A DNA stretch of 64,000 nt from Watersipora subatra (taxonomy: Eukaryota; Bryozoa; Gymnolaemata; Cheilostomatida; Watersiporidae): positions 14,741,869-14,805,868 of the forward strand of contig NC_088711.1 of NCBI RefSeq assembly GCF_963576615.1, written 5' to 3'. How positions within the stretch are numbered: position 1 is the stretch's first letter; every line of letters begins with the position of its first letter. This document shows, in pieces, positions 23,075 to 36,500 of this stretch. The notes under the pieces are model-generated. The model worked only from the letters and a program-made list of their open reading frames with translations. It did not search any database and was not told where the DNA came from. The position numbers were made by a program, and so were the translations under genes.

Positions 23075-24534
23075 CTAAAGAAATTTTACAAAATGTCATT
23101 ACCTCCACTCTGTATTGGAATTTGCTACAAATCATTAACAATTTCCAAAAGTTGAACAAATGTATGAGAAAGAAATATGTTATTGGATTTCTGTATATAT
23201 TCATGAGCTATATTGTTCTGATTACACATTAGCAGTAGATTTTTATTCTGTCATTGAGTATGGAAATGGGAAATATAAAAACAAGCTATGTAGAATTGCC
23301 TGTAAAAATATATTAAGTTTTACTTCAAAATGACGTCACATACAATGTTTAGATTTAAGAAGATGAGAACAAATATGTAGGTACTCAACAGATGATTTTA
23401 ATGTTTAGATTTGCATGATAAAAGCATCTCAAAATTGTTATCGAGATGAAGTAGAAACGTTGACATTAGGATATTGATCAACAACAACAGTAAAGCAGCA
23501 CAATAACAAAATAATTAACGACGATTAACTACACACATTAATGAAACTATATTACGGGAAATCACTGTCTTCTAACAATTGAGTGGCTTTATACTTTTAT
23601 TTATAATATTACACAACATCAGTCATGGAGGTTTTATAAACGTGCATTCCATGTAAAATACTTTCATATTACAAGTCATTTAGAAAAAACTGAAGGCCGC
23701 GAGAATCTAATATTATATTAATATCATGCAGCTTTTTATTGTTAAACGGTCTGATCAGAACGTTGCTTCTGAACTGAACGTGAGTTACTAGATACGACGA
23801 TAACAAAGTTCAAATATTTTTTTATAAACGTAAATAAGGATTTGTCTATGTTGTGAACATTATCACAGGCATTATTTATATAAATATGTGTATTTTTCCA
23901 ACGTGAACTTTATTGCGCGAGTAGTCATTTCGCTCCAACGCAACAGTTACATAATACAGACTGGCATCAGATAAAATAACTGCTGTTTTACGACTTGCCG
24001 CCTAACTCACACTGTTCGTTTTGTCCTGCTTCTCGCAGGGGGTTTTACCTAGTTAACCTTGTTAGACCGCGCACATGGGATTGGCTACGACCAAGACAAT
24101 CCGAGATCAAAATGTCTAATTTTTTCTTCGTAGCTCTATGTTTATGCACGTGCTTGATTAAATCAATCGACACCGAAACCTTTTTCGCATAAACTATGTA
24201 TTGGCGATGAAGAACATCTTACCGGTGCTTTATCTATAACTAGAAAACAGAAGTACATACGTGGTGTAGTAACACATTAACGACATTATTACGATTGGTA
24301 TGAGGCCGCATATGATTGTTTACGCTTTCGCGAATTTTTATTACTAAAACACTTGGGATGTGACCATTGTATGTATCACGTGACTCGAAAGATCATAACA
24401 AACTTCGAGAACAACGTGGACACAATTGTTTTTTGCAAATTTTATGCAATTGCTGGTTTCACATATTTGTGAATTAGTCTTATTTCATACTAGGGCGTAG
24501 AAACTAATACAGTTGTGCATCAAGCGTTCTAAAA
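23075..24534. promoter_or_regulatory. Bidirectional HMG20/PDCD4 promoter interval
   Basis: It separates the divergent HMG20-like (-) and PDCD4 (+) coding regions. On the minus strand a good donor (GTGAGT, complement of 24005-24010) suggests a non-coding first exon of the HMG20-like gene ending at 24011; joined to the exon at 23074 it is open with no ATG before 23037, and an in-frame TAG lies upstream. A palindromic TCACGTGAC (bHLH-Zip E box, CLEAR/M-box-like) is at 24376-24384, about 150 bp before the PDCD4 ATG. No TATA box was identified. Confidence 0.5.
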
Positions 24535-27500
24535 ATGTCAGCTGAAGGTGATTCCATTAATCAGGCTGGTGATGGACCCGTGCAAGAAAATGGCGGCCCT
24601 GGCGTGCTCACTGCTTCGGAATTAGCAGAAGGAGACGTTGGAGCTCGCAGGGTTATTACTGGGGCAAAAGCTTTGCGTAGGAGCCCTTCCAAAGAAAATG
24701 CATACGCAGTTGCTTTGAAAAAAGCATTAACCAAAGATCGCCATCAAAGTCGATCCGGCAAGGGCAGAGGTGCACCAAAGAAAGGTATTCGAACTGATAA
24801 TAATTTTTATGTGCACTACTTTTCAAGATTTATTTGCTTTTAAATGATTTTTGTTTAATCATGTGAATCTTGACGCCCTTTGGTGTTGTCACGGTTGATT
24901 GAAGTCCTTAATTCCATAACTTTGCAGACTGTATACCCTTCATTATTGCACCAACTTTTATGAGTTTCGGATCTTGCTATAAAATTTTATAGCGTTCTAG
25001 TGAATTGTCTACCGAAGACATAAACCTAATTTTTAGTCGGTTAATATACTTTGATAACAGAGGCAACTTTTTTCATTATGCATTTGAAGTGGTATCTTCT
25101 AGTCATTCTACTAGCAAGGTTTTCCGATCAGTTTCGTCGACATACAAGAAATCTTTACTTTTTCTTCAAGGTGGTGCTGGCGGTAAGGGTACATGGGGTA
25201 AACCTGGTGATGAACTGGGAGTCGACTCGACCACTACAGATATTCATGATCCAAACTATGATTCTGATGGCCAGGTAGTTTATGGAGATCATTTCATTAT
25301 TTAATAACATGACATGTACTTTTTTGCAATTTTTAGCTATACACAGCATTTAGCACAATTGAAATTGCATAGCCAATCTGCTTCAGTTGATTGTTGGTGA
25401 TTTTATTATGGCGTATGTACTGATTTGATTCAGGATGCAGGAAAATGACGAGTTCAGCTTGTGTACCTTAAATTGCATTCAGTTTTATGTAAAAATTTGA
25501 GAATCTTGAAAACACTGCATGATGTGAAATTGACATGAAGTGGCACTTGTGAAAGTAACCAGACAACGTTGTTCAATGCAGAAAGTTAGAGTGACTAAGC
25601 CATTATGTACACGATGTAATGGTAACATACATCTGCGTGATCTCTTTATGGTAACGTTTGATGTGTCATGAGACTCACTTTGCGGCCACTTATGTAAAAT
25701 GTATTGGTGTATAGCTTAAAGTGTGCCACAGTTTATTCTCTTTAATATGGTTGCCATTGCTTCTCATCTACATTCAGAATTTTAGCTCAATGATGCCTGA
25801 TTGATCACTTAACACAAAGGGATGGGAATTAATTACTTTAGCTAGATAGAAAAAATGCATTGAAAAAGGTGATGACGTTGTAGAAAAACAAAACAAGTAT
25901 GTTTCTATCTAAATTTAAGGTAAATTTATGACAAAATTTAAATTTTGTCGTAATTTTTTTTAATTGAAAAAATCATAAAATTTGGATTTTTAAAACATAA
26001 AAATCCATAAACCGCTATAGTCACCGTCACATGATTTTAACCCGTAGATTCTCTTCTGACTCTCATGTGCTACTGTGGAACATTTTTGCAGAATGTGGAA
26101 AATAGTGCTAGCTGTTGGCTGTATTTAAACCATAATTGACACGAACGGCTTTCATCATTTCTTTAGTTAGATCAGACACGTTAATTCCGATTTTGTACTC
26201 AAAGTAAAGATTGGTCCACTAACTTTCAAAGTCATGAAGGCTTTTTTTACAGCGTTTCAATATCGGTCTCTAAAACAACACAATCGACACAACAAGTTCG
26301 CCCATAAATATGTGACGCATGCTAGCTTTTTAGGAGCGGAAGTTGAGGATGTTTAGTCCGATTTAGAATAATAGAAATGGTTGTATTAAAACCCGTTATT
26401 ATTTAAATTCGGTGTTCGAAATAATCGCAGTCTTTCATGAAAGACTTTCATAAATAATTTCAGTCTTTTATGTTTTGCACGTAGCCCTATAACCTTTTGA
26501 TCGGTATTCATAAATCAACAAAAAATGATGTTTTTCGTTGCTTGACAAAAAACATAATAAGACAGGCATCAGGAATTATTGAGTGAGTTTGACAAAATTC
26601 TGGATATTTATAAACTCACTGTCATATTCAAACTTTAGTTTTTAAAATTTAATTTTCTGTTTTGTGTTAGTGTTTTAGACGTGCCAATTGCGCAGAACTT
26701 TATCTTGCGAATTAAAAATATTTTTCCATCCATCTTCATTTTTAGTTATTTCAAACTTGTTGCCCTTGACCTCCTACAGTTTTTGGTTAAACTCAGCTAA
26801 CCACCACAGATTGCTTGGCATGACAGTCTATCGGACCTACATATTAATATTTGTTATTCATTCAGCTATCATCTTTTTACTCCAACGTTCTCTTGTTACC
26901 ATCTGCAATATTTAACTTTTTTTTGATGAAGTAACAAAGCATCTTAATAATCAATACTAAAAATAATTATTGAACATTCAATTTTGCCGTCTACCAAAGA
27001 GTTTGGCATTTTAACTTTAGTAATATAATGTTTGAGTTTGTAAAATTAAATGCTATCAGATTTGTTTTGTAGAGTTGCGTGTCTACATTTTCCTAGTTAA
27101 TTATATGTTAGTTAAGACCCTGAATAATACAATAACCATTTAGTTACTTGTTAGCATGATGCCCGTATGTCTCGACTACAGGTCATAGGTTTTAAATAAT
27201 TGCAAAAAGCATATTTTGGTAAGTTGAAATGTTATAATTCATTGCATTCTTTTACTACTAGTGAGAATGACTGCTAATAGATAGTGCATAGGTTATACCC
27301 ATAGACCTATTAACTATACTATAGTTAATATAGTTAATAGTATAGTATAATAGTTAATAGGTCTATGGCTTATGCCACTCAAGTCAAAGAGCTGATCCTA
27401 ATAAAGACTGTGTTTTACTATTGTACTTCTAGGAGGAATACAGGATGAAGACAGTCCGACCTGTAATGGATGATGAACAGTTCAAACAGTTCCTCGAAGA

Positions 27501-30500
27501 CATGTTTCATGAGTACTTTGAACATGGTGACACTTACGAAGTCATCGTACGTACTTACAAAGCTCTGTGCTTCTTTCAGTTAAAGAGTTTTTGTTCATAA
27601 TAACTTATTACTCCAGTACTGCTGCCTTGGACACATATTGTAAAGGCTAGACTTTTACAGAATGTTCTGAATTACGGTCAACATAGGAATTCTAATAGCA
27701 CAACTATCAGAGTGTAAGCGCAGGCATCTGTCTAGCTGGTCTCTGTATGATTATGTTTCCGATACGACTGCTGCAACCTTGACTAGGTGATTCCTCTTCT
27801 TTTCCAGGTGGATAACAGTTGATAACTATTGCTACATGCTTCGGTGTAACATGTTAACACATTGTGAATAATGCTTATTTATTCGCTTTGAATGCAGGTT
27901 TTTGTTATAAGAAGACCTGTAAATGTTTGCTACTACCAAGCGCTAGAGTGTCAGGGTGCATCCATCAAAACAGTTATTTGACGCACCTTAGCTAAAAAAT
28001 TAACTGATTGTCGACGGACCACATTCGATAAACTGACTCATTTTCTTATGTTGATCAACTGTTATCCAGTATCACGTAATGGAAACTTACTGATTTGTAC
28101 CTATTGACTTTTTTTCTCACTTTGCGTATTTTCCATCCAACTATACATGTAGTACGTGTAGTTGATATTTTATTGTGCAGTTTTTGAATCAGTTTTAATG
28201 ACACCCAATTAACACTGTCAGCTATTTATCGGACACATAAAAGCGGCTAGCAGATTCGATTTGTGAATGATCGCCGTACTTGTGTGGAGCTTGCTGCCTC
28301 AGAAGTCATTGAATCCTTGCATTGAAATCAGTTGCATGCCTATAACTATTCTTCGAAGTTGTATTTATTTGCTAGTTAAACTGAATGTATGTATTTGAGA
28401 GCTTGCATGACTTCTAGTCGGTTTGCACCAATGACAATGACAACGACTAGTCTTAGCAATAGTTATGTTCAAATGATGATCGTTTCAGCGTGCCTAAATT
28501 GGATTTACTTCGACACTATTTCTAAATATTTATGCCGTAAGCAGTAGTACTAAAAGCTTTTACATGTAGACCAAGGACATTTGTCATTGTTTTGTTTAAC
28601 TTATGTGTATTTTGGAATGTAAATGATCTCACAGTACAGGTGTTTTTTAATGCTGTTACCCGCTATCGGAGTGCATCGGCTAATAATTTAGGTTTAGCTA
28701 AATTCTATGACAAGCATTTTCCAATGAAGCGATAACGTCTGACAGCGCTATGAATGATATGTTTGACGCATTTTTCTTCATTATTAATGTTTATGTTGGT
28801 AATAATTTTCACCTGAACTTGAGGATGTACGGCTTTGTTTTAATACAGTCTGACAACAGAGTCATTGCAACGGAGCGATAATGCCCTTCTATAATGATAA
28901 CTGTTCCACACATGTGAGCTGTTTTTAAACATTCCTGTGAATATTTGCTTTAATGTCCAAGCTTACAAGTAGCACAATATATGAAAGCTGAAAAAGCAGT
29001 AGTGTTGGAAAATCTTCAAAAAATATATATAATTATCGCAATAAATGAATTTGTCTGTAGATCACTGGCTAATAGCAACAACTTAATTCAGGTAAATAAT
29101 GTAGTTTTCATTAATTACAGTAGCCAACCATGCAAACCTATTCTCAAATTCCTTGCAACTTCCTGTGGCATTTAGCGTATTGAAGTTACTCTGGATTAGT
29201 ATAACGTTGTTTTTTTAATATCATTTGTACCTGTATTTGCTAGCGTTCAGAGAGTTGGAAGTGTTGCAATAATCATTTGTAATAACATAAATCTAGCAAG
29301 CTTCATGGTATTTTATAAAAAATTTCAATGATGAATTGTACCACTGGCAAGCAAGTTTTAACATGAAACTTCATTGTTTTTACTTGAATGAAACCATGCT
29401 AGGTGAGTGTGGAAATGTTCTGAATTGGATATGAGATGGTATAATTGTTAGACAATTGAGAATGAAAATCCTAAATTTCGATTGATTTACTGGCAGATTT
29501 TTAATCAATCGAAACGGCTCTGGTTTCTCAGGGAATCAAGTTTTAGCAAAATACAGCTGGCCGTCGGCTAGTGTACACTGTAGCCAACCATGCAATAATT
29601 TTATGATAATTCTGTTGACTATTACTAGATTGATAAAATTATAGCCATTCGCTAACATCATGCTAGCGTGTAGGGATAATTATTTAGTCGATACAAATTG
29701 GCACAATAAAATTTAAATATATATATTATATATATATAAATTAAAATAAAAAATAAAATTTCAAGTTAATATTGCTGAGAAATGTTGTTCATGAAAAACA
29801 TTTGGGCTATGAGTATTATCTGTCAGTTGCCAAAAAGTAGTCGTACTATTCATAAATAAATAAAGCAGCCCAATATCATTATTTATTTATCACCATTTAT
29901 TTGTTCGCGATAAAAATTTGTAATATATTATCTCTTAATTTTGTATTCGTTCATTTAATTTCGTAATTTTCATGCTCTTTTTTAAACATGGTACAGGGCA
30001 TTGAGCAAAAGAATTTATGATATATTTCTTCACGAGGGCAGGCATGTTTAGCACAGGCAGTTGGTTGTTGGTACACGTAATTGGTTACTGACAGATATAA
30101 GTTAGTTCGCCTCACCAACAAGTCATCTCATGTGTGTTTCTGAGATTCTCATCACACTCAGAGCACTCTTCAATGCAAAAATGCTAGCAAAGAAACCTAA
30201 GCGAAAAGTGCGAGCAAAAATTTGCTAGAGTGGCGAGGTGTTTATACCATGATTTGTGGTTGAAGTAGCTATGGTTGTTGACAGGAGTCACTGAAGGAAC
30301 TGAATGCTAAAAAGAGCTACCATAAGATAATTCAGGTGCTCATCAATCTAGCCTTAGATCGCAAGGCCACGGTTAGAGAGCTCTCCTCGGTCCTCATCTC
30401 TGATATGTACGGTAACCTCCTTTCGCAAGAAGACGTCAGTCGAAGCTTCTCCGGCGTTCTCGCTGAGCTGCCCGACCTGACTCTAGATGCACCCGAGGCA

Positions 30501-33500
30501 CCAGTGGTGAGTCTGGCTTCAATTAGATTTACCAGTAACTAGTTGTGGAGTATCTTTTCAGTGAGAGGGAAACTCAGGTCAGTGAGAGGGAAACTCAGGT
30601 CAGTGAGAGGGAACTCAGGTCAACGAAGGGAGTGAATCTCGTTTCCTTCTAGCGATAGTTGCATGAAATGATGCGGTCAGATGGTTAAACAAGGTTACGT
30701 TCAAAAGGAGTTGCAGTTTTAATTGCATGCGCGTAACATTTCTACACGCTTGTGTAGTTTGATGCATTTATTTTAGCTGCTATATCTGTCAAAACCCTCA
30801 TTACGCTTTACAAACATCAGATATATATTCTGTATTTTAGCGGAAAACGTTTCACTGAATAGCTATGTTGACTTGAATTTTTCATTCCGTAACTAAAACT
30901 TTATGACAAGTTCAACAGCTTTTGTCTAATACTGAACCTCACAATAACTATGAGGAGTCGTCAGTTAGGTGTAGGCCATTATAGAACTGCTGCAGATAGT
31001 GAACATTCCTGAACAAGCATGGCTTGAGTTATGTGACAAGTGTCGCATGTGGCATCTAATCCAAGCAAGGTTTGGCTTTGGACAGTTACAGTTAGTCTTT
31101 TATTCAGACTTCGGACCAAACTAGTTCAAGTCATGGTACACACCAAATGTTTATTAAAGACATTTAGTGTGCTTTCTCCAGACGCGTATTTTCATGGAAG
31201 TTGTATTACTCCAATGCATACCTGAAGAATGGCCTTGTGTAGCAACTTTTATCAATTGCCATGGCAACAATTTGGCAAATTTCGCCAGGCAATCCTTTTA
31301 GAAGTACAGTCAAACATGGATAACTCGCCCACGGATAGCTCGAACACATGGTTAATTCGAACGGTTTCTTTGGTCCGTTCCCACATAATGATAAATTGCT
31401 ATAGATAACTCGAACTCAACACTGTTAACTCGAACTGTTTTTTGCCCAACGGCTACCGAAACGGTTGTTTTCGCTTTAGAAAATCACTTTATTCCAAGCC
31501 ATAGTGGTAAACCTCAACTTTTAGTAATTCATAAGCGTCGTTATTACCACCATCGGCAAAATATTTTTGTCAACGACTTTTCTAAAGGTTTGGTGAAATT
31601 TGATTTATACCAAACATCCGCTTAGCGATCGCCCTTCGGAATCAAGGAAAGTGGTATTCGTTAAGAGCAACACTCCGAGGCAGTTCAATTAGAAGTTTTA
31701 CGAGGTTTTACGGTACATTGTATATCACTCTATCACTCGAGCTTTTTGAATGGATACTTATTGAATGTACATGTATTCTGTGTTTAGGTCAAACGATGAA
31801 TAGTTTTCCGACATTGATTCAGTGTTGAATCAATGTCGGAATGTTGAATGTTTAAAACGTCTTAAAAATTGTTGTAATTAAACGTATACGTTGTCTTGTA
31901 CCTTTCGGAAGCAAGTTAAAGTAAGGTAATCTTTGCATAAACTTCAAAAAAAATCGGCAAAATTGATCGTGGGTAAAACGCTCAAAAGAAAAAGATGTCT
32001 TTTCTTTTGAGCATTTCAACAACGATCAAGTTTTGCCAATGTCAATGTAAAAAACGTCCTGGCAATAACATCACCTCAAACAACAAACCAATCTCAAGTG
32101 ATAGAAAAATCTCTACTTTTTAATAAAAGCGTTTTAAACTTTACATTAGAAGCATTTAATTTGAAACAAGCCATTTGTGCTTTTGATTTATATTATAGTT
32201 TGTATATGTACATGTATCTACTAATAAATAAGTAAATACATGGACTTGTGACAGTGCTCTGATAACTTGAATGCTCTGATAATTCGAACACTTTCGCTCG
32301 GTTTCGTGAAGTTCGAGTTATCCATGTTTGACTGTAATTCCTTAAAGGTTGACTTGCAACAAAATTCACATTACCGTTATTTGATATGAAAAGATTCACC
32401 ATGTCTTACTCTGTTGTGTTGTAGGTGCAAAATATGTGGAAAGGTGATTACAAGCTCTTAAAAGCTCAAAAACGAACAGAAAATCGCAGCCACACGAGAC
32501 CGCCGTAGTTTGGATTCCCTTTTCAAAACGGCTCAAACGTGATGTAGTTGTGAGAGATGGTTTCTGTTTACACTTTCCTGCAACCTTATTCGTCGAAATA
32601 TTTTCACAAATATACTTCACGGATTCAATAAAACCATGTGTATTGTTCTTACGCGTCTGTTTTATCGTCATTGTAATGCTGTTTATTTTAGCAGCGATAT
32701 CTTATAACTTACCGTAAAAATCCTTTAATTTTTTAACCTTAGCTCGAAGGAGTACATATCATTGTCTGATAATCATGACGAGCCTGTTGGTCACCTGTGA
32801 TACTCGAAAAGTGCTGCAGAAATTATTTACAAAGTATTGGGTCACATGATCAGATTACGACTTGCCGATTAGACCAAGCCGAAACAAAACTGTAAAGTAG
32901 CGAGCATCTATATTTGATACGGGATCTTTGGTAAAACCCGAAGTGTTTGTCATAAACTATTGCTACGATAGGTTTTATATTGAGCTTTTTATTGGCCTTT
33001 CAATTCATGTGAGGACATCACGCAACAATACAATAACCAAACTGTAATGACAACGTCAGAGAAATAAAGCGATTCCAATCTACGGCAGCTTTTCATTTTT
33101 GAGCTTTTAAGAGCTTGTAATCACATTTCCACATATTTGGCACCTACATGTACAACACAACAGAGTAAGACATGGTGAATATTTTAATACCAAATAACTG
33201 TAATGTGAATTTTGTTGCAAGTCACACGTTCTGGACCAGATGGTCCAATGTGTTCAAAACATGACAACACATAATCCATGTAGCAAGTAAAAAAAGAAGA
33301 AAGTGGACTCGGTACAACAACAATATTGGCAGTAGCAGAGAAAGTTTGGGATTGATTGTAGTTGGGATTTTCTGTTGTTTTTAAGTTTTGTAGCTGCCAC
33401 TTTCTGTTTATCGTAACATTCCACTTAGGCATCCTCTGCAATGCACAACTGGAAATGCATTGCATAGTTCAGCCAAATTGTAAAAGTATATTATTTAGTT

Positions 33501-36500
33501 GAAATTTAATCTGATAGCCCAAGGATTAAACAGTAGCAGGTCTTTTAACGAGTTAAGTTTTGCTACTTCTAAAATGCAAACAAATCTTTCGTATATAGAA
33601 AAGTAATACCAGTTTTGTTCTAACCAACGCATACTCTATTTAGACATATTTCTTATTTGCACGCTCTATATCGTGTAAGCCGGTTTTATGGCAGGTCAGT
33701 GACAGGTCCTGCAAGTCCTTTGACCCATTATATGATTCCAGTCAAGTCAATACCCTTCATTTCTAAGGTTATTGTTGCCTTACTGATTTGTATAATGAGG
33801 TGTTGGCTTGCTGTGGCTCGCAGTTGGAATGTTATAGCGTAGTTTCATAACAAAAACAAGTCTGTTATTTAAACATGCGCATACTGGGTGAATTATCTTT
33901 AAAGAAATTGATTCCATTGACTTGAAGTGTCCTGCTGCTCCCTTGAATACTGTAAATATTATAGTTTTATGTATAGGAGTGAGCAAATTCATCACTTGAG
34001 AGACAACTTCATGTCATGCGCTTCTTTGTTGAGCAGCATGCATTTCTCTCCTATTTTGTTCTACCAAAATACCTTACATCTTTGTATTTATGATATTTCT
34101 GTTCCTTGTACCGACTCTCAAGTGACCTCAAGCTTCGTTCTTCTGTAGTCACCAGTAATAATCCCAACTTTATCACATCACACCGAGTATTATCACCGTG
34201 TTTATAAATATCCTTGGTTTTGCGCTGCGATCTAAACATATAATTGAGCTTTTGTGCTAATCTATATTCTATATATATATGTCTCAAAGTATGTTCGTAT
34301 GTGAATTTGTACGCATTCCCGCTATAGATATAATGTAGCTATAGCGCACGTTGATTATTTTACCGATGCAGCCACGCGTTATGACGCCTCTGTTAAGAAA
34401 TATTTTTATAAAGTTCAATTACTATATCTGGGGTCAAGGCCAAATCTTTCCGAGCAGACAATTACATTGTCTCCATAGGAAGAGTCTCCGTAGAGTATGA
34501 GTGTCTTTGTATTCAAAGTTTTGATGGATAACTTCTGGTGGCACAGTAACCTTTGTTACACGCACTCACTCACTCTTCTATGCAAGAATTGTTACTATTA
34601 ATTCTACATATTCAGGATTTTTGTTTTGTTTTCTCAGTTTGTATTAATTGTATCATTACTGTAGCAAAACCAACTTAATTTAGCTATTACTTGATAATTA
34701 TTTCACATTTACATCTTAACCTTTTTATAGTCGTTTTATTTTTTTAATTTATTTGACCTGCCCCAAACATTTTCCTCATAATATGAGGAAATATGAGTTT
34801 AAAAGTTGTTTGACAAAGTTTGAAAGTTTTTACAATTGTTTTTGTTTCCTATTAAATTATTTCAACTAACACTTTTTTCATGATATGCAGTTTGAAAGTT
34901 AGAATGGCAAATGTTATATGTTAAATACAAATCAATTTTCTGACCAAAGACTTTTTTATTACCCGGGCAACGCCGGGTGGCACAGCTAGTCGATAATATA
35001 TTGAGAGCTGTTGTGCGACTTGGCGCCTTTTTACCGTTCAACAATGTTTTAAATATTGTTGTATCTAGTATAAAATGATTAACCGCACATTCTCTAGCTA
35101 TTAGCAGAATGCGGGTTTACAAAAGCATTCTATAATCCCTTCTTGCAACACATTCAAGTAACCGCTCACCAATAAACCATGTTGTAGAATTTAAAGTCAT
35201 TTTTGTAGAAATTATTTGATCAATTATTGAGTTAGTTTTGTTAATGTGGTTTGTACTTATTCATAAATGTGTGGTCCAATTACCAGTCTGTAAAAAGGAT
35301 CATTTTTTTGCCATGTTCAGTTGTCCTATGATTAATGAGCTCGACTTTTGGAAATAACAAAACCAAAAGCTTCCGATAGAAAAGTGACAATATGATTATT
35401 TCATAACAAAAATGAACTAGTAAAAGATTGGATTTGACTCGTCACTGTCTCCTCAAATCGATCAAAGCCACTCACAATTAGTTGCATGTAAATTGCTTAC
35501 AAAATTCGATGGCTACACTATTGCATATCCTGCTTTCATATTGTAATTAATACTATAGTATATGTCATGAGGATGCCGTGTGCTTTGGAGCTCCCAGGAA
35601 TTAAAGTTCAAGGTTAAAGACTTAGCTCTTGAGTTTAATTGTTTTTACATTAAATTAGGGTAACTGTGTTCAAAGAACAAATAGTCAATCTTATTTCTTT
35701 ATTAATAAAACTTGGAAACAATAGTTTTTGTCATAAGTTGATGTTAGATTGGTACTTGAACACGGGGTCAGACTACTTTTAATACTCTGGCAGCTCTGTT
35801 TAAAGCAGTTGAAATTGTTACGTAATAGATTATAAGGAATGGTAAGGACATTTTGCTTGATGTATTATTCGTTTTAGGGTAACCAACGGTTGGGTAATTA
35901 ACATCCTCACCATTTTTTACATTTTATTTTATGGTAATTACTAATTGTTGTTTATGTAACTGACTCATAAAGATTGGCAGTATTTTTGTATTTTATGTCG
36001 CAGTCACTGTTTGGCGAATTAATTTTTACAAAACTATGCACGATTATGCACATGTTGTTTTCACTTTCCTTTGGTCAGTAATTGACGGCATATCTCATTG
36101 CAGAAAAGTTTTTTGACAATAAAAATTAAACACAAATGGAGGAAATTGACATAAAAATTATATACAAGTTATAAATAAACAGTAAATAACGCTAGTTATT
36201 ATTCAATATTATAATTACATAGTGGTATATGCGCAACCACGCCGCAGTTGAACAACTATGAGCACGCCTAATATTTTTATACTGGCCTACATTTTTTGCG
36301 AAAGTTCAAACTCTACTGATAATATAGTTTAACTAAAACAGGAAAATTGCTGAACATACTAAATTATTGGCTATTTTTGATTATCAATCCCATTGATTTA
36401 TCGCTGATGACCAAGTCAAGGTGCTGCATTAAGGTCTATTGGTGCTTGGTCGGAAAAATATTAATATAACTGCTGATGACTTGGTCAATTCAAGAGTTTT

